Of a stretch of 64,000 nt of DNA, positions 41,139 to 47,812 are shown piece after piece. Numbering within the stretch: the first letter of the stretch is position 1; each line of letters opens with the position of its first letter. Made by a program: the position numbers and the translations under genes. The notes below the pieces were generated by a model. The model was not told the origin of the DNA, did no database searches, and saw only the letters and a program-made list of their open reading frames with translations. The DNA lies in the NCBI GenBank assembly GCA_964583765.1, contig CAZOWW010000008.1, positions 17,981 through 81,980 on the forward strand. Reading direction: 5' to 3'. The DNA is from CAZOWW01 sp964583765. GTDB lineage: Bacteria; Actinomycetota; Actinomycetes; Actinomycetales; Kineosporiaceae.

Positions 41139-41702
41139 TCAGTCGCCGTCGTCCTCCGGATCGAACTCGGGCTCCCCGCCGATACGGCCGTCCCGCGCCG
41201 CCTCGAACCCGTCCAGGTACCCGCGGGCCCGCTCGGTGCGCGGATAGCCGGACAGAAGGGTCCAGAAGGCGGAGCCGTGGCCTTCCACGACCAGGTGCGT
41301 CAGTTCGTGGAGGAGCACGTAGTCGATGACCCACCCGGGCATACCCTGCAGTCGGGTGCTCAACCGGATCGTGCCGTCCGCCGGGGTGCAGGAACCCCAG
41401 CGGGTGTTCTGGTTGGTGACCCAGGTGACGCTCGACGGGTGGGCGCGTCCCTGGAGGTAGCGCTGCGACAGGTCGCCGGCTCGCGCCATCAGCTCGGTGT
41501 CAGCGGGACGGCGTCGGCGGTCCTGCGCCGACAACCGCTCGATCATCCGCTGTACCCACTCCCGCTCCTGCGCAGAGGTGAACCGGGCAGGGATCAGCAC
41601 GACCGTACGGTCTCCGTCCCGATAGGCCGTGACGGTACGGCTGCGGCGTGTGCTGCGGCGGACCTCGACATGCGGAGGCCGCACCCCTTCCGGCGGGGCC
41701 AT
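41139..41702 (-). CDS. YgjP/M48-type metallopeptidase
   Basis: A 187-residue zinc metallopeptidase of the YgjP (DUF45) type. The zinc site is HELTHLVVEGHGSAFW (HExxH with a third His), preceded by the family motif NTRWGSCTPADGTIRL. The N-terminal part RRSRTVTAYRDGDRTVVLIP is typical of the fold. It has no signal peptide. ATG at 41702 gives the usual family length. It faces the winged-helix gene convergently. Confidence 0.88.
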   Translation of the reverse strand: MAPPEGVRPPHVEVRRSTRRSRTVTAYRDGDRTVVLIPARFTSAQEREWVQRMIERLSAQDRRRRPADTELMARAGDLSQRYLQGRAHPSSVTWVTNQNTRWGSCTPADGTIRLSTRLQGMPGWVIDYVLLHELTHLVVEGHGSAFWTLLSGYPRTERARGYLDGFEAARDGRIGGEPEFDPEDDGD

Positions 41703-42519
41703 GGTGGCACGGTACCTGCCAACGGCCGAAGAATCTTCTGTCCACACCCTCTGGATCAGAAGTGTCCAGGTCATGCACCCACCCGGAGACCCGGGCAACG
41801 ACCGTGCACACCTGCGTCCCCCCGCCGTCCACAGGGACACGCAGAGGGTTCCCCACAACATCCCCAATGTTATCCACAGATTCACAGAGTGTCTCGTTGA
41901 CGACTTTCCGTGCTCTCCGTACCGTCGTACCAAGACCCCGGGATCGACGGAGGCGCACTGGGGAAGGTGCGCGGGACGGACGGACCCGGGGTCAGTCATG
42001 TCCGGGCACGGATGCAGCCACCTCCGATCCGGCAAGACCCCACCCGAGACACTCCCCGCAGGACCGACGGGGTACCCCCACCGGCACGGGCAGACCCCAC
42101 TCGGGCGTGACCCCGAGCACACCGAGAAAGATCGACGAGCTACCCCGACCGGCACAGGCAAACCCCGCTCGAACTTGACCCAGGGCACGCCGGCCGGACC
42201 TCTCGGGGTACCCCACCGGCACGGGCGTAGCCGGTTCGAGGCGCTCCGAGTGGAACCGGATGCATGCCCCCACGGGTACCGGCATTAGCGCACCCGTTCC
42301 GCGCCCCGGACGGCGGGGCACGTCCCGGCATCGTCCCCGCTGCAACCTGGGACGACGCGCGAAAGCATCCGCGGCGCGTCCCGACCACGCTGCGCAATAT
42401 TGCACCTACGTTCGGTTAACATTTCGACGTAATCCCCCCAGCGGTCCGCCGCCTGCGGGCGGTCCCCCCGCCGCAGACGCTCCGCGACACCGCGCATCCA
42501 CGCTCAGGAAGGGGTTTTG
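41703..42519. other. Long intergenic region with DnaA-box-like site
   Basis: An 817-bp region without a gene. It contains a consensus-like DnaA box TTATCCACA at 41870-41878 within a patch rich in short CCACA elements, and the degenerate repeats listed at 42023-42310. One box does not indicate an origin. Confidence 0.5.
42023..42310. repeat. Degenerate ~60-70 bp repeats
   Basis: The core GGTACCCCACCGGCACGGGC with a following ACCCCGCTCG-like segment recurs at about 42071, 42141 and 42210, with more diverged copies near 42023 and 42270. Spacing is about 60-70 bp, not a coding-size series. No ORF explains the repeats. The block ends about 210 bp before the DUF5679 gene. Confidence 0.6.
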
Positions 42520-42678
42520 ATGGCCGAGGGCACGTACTCGGGCGAGTTCTACTGCGTCAAGTGCAAGGAGAAGCAGCAGGCCGAAGGCAAGATCGTCGAA
42601 TCGAACGGTCGCCGGATGGCCAAGGGCCAGTGCCCGGTGTGTGGCACGAACCTGAACCGCATCCTCGGAAAGGCCTGA
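42520..42678 (+). CDS. DUF5679 small zinc-ribbon protein
   Basis: A 52-residue protein with two Cys pairs, FYCVKCKEKQ and KGQCPVCGTNLNRIL, forming a zinc ribbon. The family is a widespread actinobacterial small protein of unknown function. CAGGAAGGGG precedes the ATG at 42520. It stands alone between two gene-poor stretches. Confidence 0.85.
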   Translation: MAEGTYSGEFYCVKCKEKQQAEGKIVESNGRRMAKGQCPVCGTNLNRILGKA

Positions 42679-42927
42679 TCGGACCGTCCGCTGACCCCGG
42701 ACACGCTGTCGGCCGGCAGGCCGCGCGAGACGTGCCGTCCGGACGGCCAGGACGACCTGACCTCCCACCCGCGAGAGACCTGCTCGTCGACGGTCGTCCA
42801 CAACCCAGAGGGAGCTCCTCGGGGTTGTGGACGACCGATCGGGCCGCACGTCGGTTCTGCCACCCTCAGGGGATACCGGCCTTGAGGGGGCCCGGGCGGA
42901 GCGGGACGGGATCACGGGGGTGTTCAC

Positions 42928-44103
42928 ATGCAGGTGCGGCTCCGGCCCGGACTACGTCGGGCCTGGCGCAGCCCCGGGACCGTCCAGCTGGGCGTGAATC
43001 CGGCCCATGCCACGGTGCTCGACGGACTCACCCCGGACGACCGGGCCTTCCTCGAGCAGCTCGTGCACGGAGTGGATCTCCCGGAAGAGACCGGACCCGA
43101 CACCGACCGACCCGTTCCCCGATGCGTCCGTGGCGGGAGCGGTGACCCCGGGCGTCTCCTCGCCCCGGTTCCGGAGGCGCCGGGCCGCCGGGTCGGGATC
43201 AACAACACCGCCTCGCCCGACCTGCGTCGGCGTCATCTGGTCCAGCTGATCACCGAGGCCGGAATGATCGCCGAGGATTCCGGTCACCGCGACGACTTCC
43301 CGGTCACGGCGAGCGGCACGGATGCGGTCACCCATCGGCGGTGGGACCCCGACGAGGCCATCTGGGCATTGGCGTGCCCCGGTTGCGGGGACGGCTGGCG
43401 CCTCCGCCACCGCCGGGCAGGTCTTCCGGTGCTCATCCGGGGTGCCGGACGGCTCGGCACCACCCTGTCGGTCCTGCTGGCCGCGCAGGGGGTTCCCGTG
43501 GAGGTGATCGATCCGCGCCCGGTGGCCTCCGGGGATCTGCTGCCGGGCGGCGCACGCCTGGCGGACCTGGGCGAGACCCGCCAGGACGCCGCGAGAGCCG
43601 CGATCTCCCGGGTGGGCGGCGCCGTCCCTGCGACCGGAGCGCGCCTCCGGCCGGCTCTCGTCGTCCTCGTCGATCACGCGGTGGCGGATCCCGTGGTGGG
43701 TGACGACCTGCTCCGTGCGGATCTTCCCCACCTCTCCGTGGTCGTCCGCGAGACGGGGGTCATGATCGGTCCACTCGTGCGTCCAGGCCATGCGCCCTGC
43801 CTCCGGTGCCTGGACCTCCACCGTACGGATCGCGACCCGCAGTGGCCGGTCGTCCTCGCGCAGTTCACCGCACGCGGCCACGACCCCTGGGAACCGGAGG
43901 AGTCCACGCTGGCCACGCTCGCCGCGAGCACGGCCGCGCTGCAGGTCCTCGCACACCTGGACGCGCGGACCCAGCCCGCCTCGGTGGCCGCGACCCTGGA
44001 GATCGAGCTGCCCGACGGGCTGACGGTGCGCCGTCCCTGGCCCGCACATCCCGGCTGCGGGTGTCACTGGCACCCCGACGCGCCCCACCTCGCCGAACGC
44101 TAG
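42928..44103 (+). CDS. ThiF-like / TOMM leader-binding-type protein
   Basis: A 391-residue protein of an actinobacterial family related to E1-like ThiF and ocin cyclodehydratase proteins. The N-terminal ~110 residues form a winged-helix-like domain (GVNPAHATVLDGLTPDDRAF). The ThiF-like fold starts at LPVLIRGAGRLGTTLSVLLA (about 165) and includes RPALVVLVDHAVADP and VVRETGVMIGPLVRPGHAPC. Cysteines in CLRCLD and HPGCGCHWH probably bind zinc. No RiPP precursor or cyclase gene is nearby, so a housekeeping role is more likely than natural-product synthesis. It is followed by the ABC1 kinase gene 38 bp downstream. Confidence 0.8.
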   Translation: MQVRLRPGLRRAWRSPGTVQLGVNPAHATVLDGLTPDDRAFLEQLVHGVDLPEETGPDTDRPVPRCVRGGSGDPGRLLAPVPEAPGRRVGINNTASPDLRRRHLVQLITEAGMIAEDSGHRDDFPVTASGTDAVTHRRWDPDEAIWALACPGCGDGWRLRHRRAGLPVLIRGAGRLGTTLSVLLAAQGVPVEVIDPRPVASGDLLPGGARLADLGETRQDAARAAISRVGGAVPATGARLRPALVVLVDHAVADPVVGDDLLRADLPHLSVVVRETGVMIGPLVRPGHAPCLRCLDLHRTDRDPQWPVVLAQFTARGHDPWEPEESTLATLAASTAALQVLAHLDARTQPASVAATLEIELPDGLTVRRPWPAHPGCGCHWHPDAPHLAER

Positions 44104-44141
44104 GAGCGCCATGACGTGGGCGATCAGGAGACACTGGTCCG

Positions 44142-45461
44142 GTGACTGAGCTGCCACGGCGTGCCGTGACCCGTACGGTGAAGCTTGCCTCGCTACCACT
44201 CGGGTTCGCCGGGCGCACGGCGCTGGGCCTCGGCAGGCGGGTCGGCGGGAAGTCCGCCGAGGTCGTGGCCGGGCAGGTCCAGGCGCGGACGGCGGAACAG
44301 CTGTTCCGGGTGCTCGGCGAGCTCAAGGGCGGCGCCATGAAGGTCGGGCAGGCGCTGAGCATCCTCGAGGCGGCACTGCCGGAGGAGCTCGCCGGACCGT
44401 ACCGGGCAACGCTGACCAAGCTCCAGGACGCCGCACCCCCGATGCCGACGGCGACCGTCCATCAGGTGCTGGCGGACGAACTCGGCCCCGACTGGCCCAC
44501 GTTGCTGCCACATCTGGAGGAGACCCCGGCGGCCGCGGCCTCGATCGGCCAGGTGCACCGAGGGACGTGGCAGGACGGGCGTGCGGTCGCGGTCAAGGTG
44601 CAGTACCCGGGGGCCGGCGACGCGCTCCTGTCCGACATCACCCAGCTCTCCCGGGTCACCCGGGTGGCAGCGGGGTGGATCCCGGGGCTCGATCTCAAGC
44701 CGGTCCTCGCCGAACTGCGCACGCGCATGGCCGAGGAGCTGGACTACTGCCTCGAGGCCGTCTCGCAGGAGCGTTTCGCCGAGGCCTTCGCCGGGGACCC
44801 CGTGTTCGCCGTCCCCTCCGTGATCCGGGCCACCCGGTACGTGCTGGTCAGTGACTGGCTCGACGGCATCCCGCTCTCCCGGCTGATCGCCGACGGCACC
44901 CCCGAGCAACGCGACCTCGGGGCCGAACGGTACCTGGAGTTCCTGCTCGCGGGCCCGGCGCGGGCCGGGCTCCTGCACGCGGACCCGCACCCGGGCAACT
45001 ACCGGCTCCTGGACGACGGACGCTTCGGGATCCTGGACTTCGGCGCGGTCAAGCAGCTCCCCGACGGGATGCCGCCCATGATCGGCAAGCTGCTCGCCAG
45101 GGCCCTGGCCGGGGATGCCCAGGCTGTCGTCGACGGGCTGCGCGAGGAGGGGTTCATCCGGTCGACCGTTCAGGTGGATGCCGAACCGCTGCTGGAGTAC
45201 CTCTCGCCCTTCCTCGAGCCGGCGCGTCACGAGCACTGGCAGTTCACCCGGGCCTGGCTGCGCGGCCTGTTCCGCCACATCAACGACCCGAGACGCCCGC
45301 AGTGGACGATCGGGCTCAAACTCAACCTCCCGCCCGAGTACCTGCTGATCCACCGGGTCTGGTTGGGCGGGATCGGCGTCCTCAGCCAGATCGGCGGGAC
45401 CGTCCCAGCCCGGGACGTGCTCCGTCGATGGCTGCCGGGATTCGCTGAGGGCGGCGACTGA
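44142..45461 (+). CDS. ABC1/AarF/UbiB family atypical kinase
   Basis: A 439-residue ABC1-family protein (Rv3197 type). The family's signature KxGQ helix is GGAMKVGQALSILE (about residue 65), then AAASIGQVHRGTW (the A-rich nucleotide loop), VAVKVQYPG with the ATP-site lysine, and ADPHPGNYRL plus FGILDFGAVKQLPDG carrying the catalytic and metal-binding aspartates. In mycobacteria it is linked to the WhiB7 regulon and macrolide resistance. GTG at 44142 is the start. Two hairpins after the stop end the unit. Confidence 0.9.
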   Translation: MTELPRRAVTRTVKLASLPLGFAGRTALGLGRRVGGKSAEVVAGQVQARTAEQLFRVLGELKGGAMKVGQALSILEAALPEELAGPYRATLTKLQDAAPPMPTATVHQVLADELGPDWPTLLPHLEETPAAAASIGQVHRGTWQDGRAVAVKVQYPGAGDALLSDITQLSRVTRVAAGWIPGLDLKPVLAELRTRMAEELDYCLEAVSQERFAEAFAGDPVFAVPSVIRATRYVLVSDWLDGIPLSRLIADGTPEQRDLGAERYLEFLLAGPARAGLLHADPHPGNYRLLDDGRFGILDFGAVKQLPDGMPPMIGKLLARALAGDAQAVVDGLREEGFIRSTVQVDAEPLLEYLSPFLEPARHEHWQFTRAWLRGLFRHINDPRRPQWTIGLKLNLPPEYLLIHRVWLGGIGVLSQIGGTVPARDVLRRWLPGFAEGGD

Positions 45462-45519
45462 GACTCGCCGAGGGCGATCGCCGACCGACCGCGGGTCCCG
45501 CCGCTCCGGTAGACCCGGT

Positions 45520-45590
45520 GGTGGGACCGGCCTCCCTCTCCGGACCGGTCCCACCGGGTCGGGATCCCGCTGCCTCCAGAGCGGGATCCC
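45520..45590 (+). terminator. Tandem terminator hairpins after the ABC1 kinase gene
   Basis: Hairpin 1 (45520-45555) pairs GGTGGGACCGG with CCGGTCCCACC. Hairpin 2 (45561-45590) pairs GGGATCCCGCT with AGCGGGATCCC. Both have perfect 11-bp stems. They lie between convergent genes and may serve both strands. Confidence 0.75.
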
Positions 45591-45681
45591 GGGTGGAAGG
45601 TCTCCTGCACCGAACCTGCGATGCGCCGGGCGCCTGGCGCCCGGTGTTCCGGACGCCGAGCGGACCGACCGGTGCGAGCCG

Positions 45682-45918
45682 TCAGGCCACGACCTGCACC
45701 AGTCGGTCCGGGAGACCCAGGACATCGAGCACGGCGACGTCCTGGGTCTCGATCTCGTGGATGAGGTCACGCGTGCAGACGGCACACAGCCACAGCTGCC
45801 GTCCGGGCACCTGATGGGTTGACCCGCTCACGCCCGGAGCGCCGTGCCGTGGCGTGTACCCACATCGCACGCACGAAGTGGGGGTATCTGACCCGTGGGG
45901 TGTGCGTTCCTCGACCAT
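45682..45918 (-). CDS. Small hypothetical protein with two CxxC pairs
   Basis: A 78-residue protein with CVRCGYTPRHG and LCAVCTRDLIHEIE, two Cys pairs consistent with one zinc site, and a hydrophobic C-terminus (VAVLDVLGLPDRLVQVVA). It is possibly a small regulatory zinc finger. No family name is assigned. ATG at 45918 has no strong ribosome binding site, so the start is uncertain. Confidence 0.55.
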   Translation of the reverse strand: MVEERTPHGSDTPTSCVRCGYTPRHGAPGVSGSTHQVPGRQLWLCAVCTRDLIHEIETQDVAVLDVLGLPDRLVQVVA

Positions 45919-46269
45919 TCATCCACGGTAGGGACGGCTCTTGAACGAGAGGCTACGGCTCTCGAACGGCTTCGTTACGCCGCGGACCGCACGGCGCACA
46001 GCGGTGCGCACGTTCAGCCGGTCGCAGCGCTTGATCTTGTCGGTGTGCGTCGATGGCGCTTCTCCGGTCACCACCGCGGTCGGGCCACGGCCGGGCGACC
46101 TGGGCGAAGTTCTGCGGCGCGCTGGGCGAGGTCCCCACCCCCGTGGGCAGTCCCCCCGGGGGGGTGTGGTCCTGGCCCGATGCTGCGAGGTGGAGGGCCA
46201 GGCCGGCCCTCCACCTCGTCCCCTCCACGAGCCCGTCGACGATCCTGTCCCCGGTGCAGGATCGTCCAC
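45919..46269. other. Gene-poor stretch
   Basis: A 351-bp stretch with only short frames of biased composition on both strands and a poly-C/poly-G run (around 46153-46165). No gene or RNA is supported. Confidence 0.4.
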
Positions 46270-46323
46270 GCCTCCTTCCGGCGAACACCGGAACGTTCAC
46301 CGATATTGACGCCGGAAGGAGGC
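46270..46323 (-). terminator. Long-stem inverted repeat after the Arg-rich small gene
   Basis: GCCTCCTTCCGGC and GCCGGAAGGAGGC form a perfect 13-bp stem around a 28-nt loop that itself contains GAACGTTC. It begins 22 bp beyond the stop of the 55-residue gene on the minus strand and is probably its terminator. Confidence 0.6.
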
Positions 46324-46345
46324 ATTAGGTTGCGTCGGGAAGGGG

Positions 46346-46513
46346 TCAATCCCTTCGGTAGTCGGATCGCTGCACAGCGCGTTCGGCGCGCCGCATTGCC
46401 CGGCGCGCGCGGCGCGTCGCGAGCACCGCGCGCGCCAGACGCTCGCCACGGGCACCGTGACTGGTCTCGCGGTGACGATCACGAGCCAGAAGCTCGCCAG
46501 TGATCGGATTCAT
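46346..46513 (-). CDS. Arg-rich small protein (55 aa)
   Basis: ATG at 46513 is preceded by TAAGGAGATCCG, one of the best ribosome binding sites in the window. The 55 residues start MNPITGELLARDRHRETSHG and continue ARGERLARAVLATRRARRAM, with about 16 arginines in all. It is predicted to be a highly basic helix. Such short Arg-rich proteins are frequent next to actinobacterial regulators and are often unannotated. It lies downstream of whiB7, separated from it by a strong hairpin. Nucleic acid binding is a guess from charge. Confidence 0.65.
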   Translation of the reverse strand: MNPITGELLARDRHRETSHGARGERLARAVLATRRARRAMRRAERAVQRSDYRRD

Positions 46514-46646
46514 CGGATCTCCTTACATCGACCCGGCCGGCGCCCTCGCCGGCGCCGACCGGGTGCACCGCGGGTGTTCCGCCTCGACGATTCGGACGGA
46601 TCCTGCGGACGGACAGGTTCTCTCGGGTGGTCGACCTGCCCCGGGT

Positions 46647-46686
46647 GGTCCGGGTCGAGAAGGACGGAGCCTTCTCGACCCGGACC
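46647..46686 (-). terminator. Terminator of whiB7
   Basis: Perfect inverted repeat: GTCCGGGTCGAGAAGG and CCTTCTCGACCCGGAC, extended by one G-C pair, with a 6-nt loop. It begins 4 bp after the whiB7 stop codon. Confidence 0.85.
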
Positions 46687-46690
46687 CGGA

Positions 46691-46987
46691 TCAGGCAGCC
46701 ACCTCACACTTGCGGGGGCGACCCCGCGGCCTCTTGCGGGGCACGACCACCCCGCCCATCACCAGCTGCCCGCCCCAGACTCCCCAGGGCTCGCGCCGGT
46801 CAAGCGCGCCCTCCAGGCAGGCGGAACGCACCGGGCAGGTCTGGCACAGCGACTTGGCACGCTCGACGTCGGCCGGCGACTCTGCGAACCACAGCTCCGC
46901 GTCGTGCAGACGGCACGGGACATCCATGGTCAGGGCGATGTCGTCCATCGGGTCGACCAGGGTGTCCAGCAGGGCCGTGAGCTGCAT
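46691..46987 (-). CDS. whiB7: WhiB7-type Fe-S transcriptional regulator
   Basis: A 98-residue WhiB protein. Four cysteines for a [4Fe-4S] cluster are seen in VPCRLHDAELWF, SLCQTCPVRSACL. The WhiB turn is GVWGGQLVMGG. The C-terminal RKRPRGRPRK is an AT-hook, the feature that marks WhiB7 within the family. With the primary sigma factor it activates ribosome-targeting-antibiotic resistance genes. ATG at 46987 is the start because AAGGAGG lies 8 bases upstream; the in-frame GTG nine bases earlier abuts that site. It has a long leader with promoter, upstream ORF and attenuator. Confidence 0.93.
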   Translation of the reverse strand: MQLTALLDTLVDPMDDIALTMDVPCRLHDAELWFAESPADVERAKSLCQTCPVRSACLEGALDRREPWGVWGGQLVMGGVVVPRKRPRGRPRKCEVAA

Positions 46988-47169
46988 CGTCGTCACCTCC
47001 TTCGTGGTCTGCGGTGGGACCTCCCCACCGATGACCCGGTGGCGCCGATGCCACCGGTTGGCTGGCGCCGGTCTGACGACCGGCGGTGGTGCTGGTGGTG
47101 CTCGCCTCTGGCGGGCCCAGTCGAGGCCTCAAGCCTCGCCGCGCCCACCGACAACCCGGGAGGTGGCCG
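46988..47169 (-). promoter_or_regulatory. Proximal whiB7 leader, hairpin-rich
   Basis: Between the attenuator and the whiB7 start the transcript can form further hairpins, for example CCGGTGGC and GCCACCGG around GCCGAT at about 47034-47055. These may be alternative pairings for antitermination. Confidence 0.5.
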
Positions 47170-47211
47170 AAAAACCAGAAAGGCCGCGGTCCCGGAACGG
47201 GAACCGCGGCC
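47170..47211 (-). terminator. Intrinsic terminator (attenuator) in whiB7 leader
   Basis: On the minus strand GGCCGCGGTTCCCG and CGGGACCGCGGCC pair with one mismatch around TTC, followed by TTTCTGGTTTTT. This is a canonical rho-independent terminator placed about 180 bp before the whiB7 start, where transcription attenuation is known to act in whiB7 genes. Confidence 0.85.
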
Positions 47212-47218
47212 TGGAGAG

Positions 47219-47236
47219 CCGGTCTGATCAGACCGG
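47219..47236. promoter_or_regulatory. 18-bp palindrome spanning the leader ORF stop codon
   Basis: CCGGTCTGATCAGACCGG is a perfect palindrome containing the TGA of the 142-codon leader ORF (47228-47230). It lies 7 bp from the attenuator stem, so a ribosome at the stop codon would cover it. Confidence 0.7.
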
Positions 47237-47656
47237 TGGACTCCCCCAGGGAGTTCCCACGTGATGCTTGGAAGCAAAGGACGTGCGCTCGGCGACGAAC
47301 GTCGGTCGCTGCGTCGTGGTGGACATGGAGGTAGTGACGGACACGGACGGGGTCGCAATGTCGATGGGCAGATCACTGCCGACGACGGACAGCGCGGTGG
47401 GCACAGTGGTCCCCCACGACGGAGCGGTCGCGCATGCGGTGACCGGGGCGAGTACGGAGCGGTGCTCCTGACCCGTCGTCCGATAGCGACCGACAGTCGC
47501 CACGGCGTCCCCGACGACCGCCAGGAGACCGCCGCCGGCGGCATTCAGCAGGTCACGCCCTGCAGGCCGCTGGGCCGCAAGGTGTTCGGGCCGGACTTGC
47601 CCGATCGCCAGGGGGGTCATCGCGAACGGACGGGTACCCGAGCAGATACCTGTCAT
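47228..47656 (-). CDS. Leader ORF upstream of whiB7 (142 aa)
   Basis: ATG at 47656 follows AGGGAGGTGTTCACG, a strong ribosome binding site, about 90 nt after the predicted transcription start. The 142 residues start MTGICSGTRPFAMTPLAIGQ, include AGGGLLAVVGDAVATVG and a Ser/Thr/Val-rich tail, and have no recognised fold. The frame ends inside the palindrome next to the attenuator. The ORF is probably a sensor of ribosome stalling rather than a source of a working protein. whiB7 upstream ORFs in other genera are generally much shorter, so this length is unusual; an internal start would give a shorter peptide. Confidence 0.6.
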   Translation of the reverse strand: MTGICSGTRPFAMTPLAIGQVRPEHLAAQRPAGRDLLNAAGGGLLAVVGDAVATVGRYRTTGQEHRSVLAPVTACATAPSWGTTVPTALSVVGSDLPIDIATPSVSVTTSMSTTTQRPTFVAERTSFASKHHVGTPWGSPPV

Positions 47657-47755
47657 CGTGAACACCTCCCTGGCTGGACTCGTCGTGCCTGACTGGACTT
47701 GCCGAGGACTACCCACCGTCGAACGGCATGCGAGCGCCGTCCCTCGGTGATTTCG

Positions 47756-47793
47756 ACAGTAGAGGCCTTCCCGGCGGACGCACAACTGATTTT
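47756..47793 (-). promoter_or_regulatory. whiB7: WhiB7-type promoter of whiB7
   Basis: Reading the minus strand: an AT-rich AAAATC box (47788-47793), then AG, -35 TTGTGC (47780-47785), an 18-bp spacer, and -10 TACTGT (47756-47761). An AT box a few bases upstream of a TTG-type -35 is the known mark of WhiB7-dependent promoters, including its own. Transcription would start near 47748. Confidence 0.75.
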
Positions 47794-47812
47794 CCGGTCC
47801 GTTGCCGGACTG

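Noticed and set aside
41870..41878. DnaA box TTATCCACA as evidence for a replication origin
   Set aside because: Only one consensus site, no cluster, no dnaA or dnaN nearby, and the gene order is that of the whiB7-adnAB region.
42023..42310. Intergenic repeats as CRISPR
   Set aside because: Units are degenerate, spacing sequences also resemble one another, and no cas genes are in the window.
42928..44103. ThiF/cyclodehydratase-like gene as part of a RiPP (TOMM) cluster
   Set aside because: No YcaO partner, dehydrogenase or precursor peptide is visible; the gene lies in a conserved housekeeping neighbourhood.
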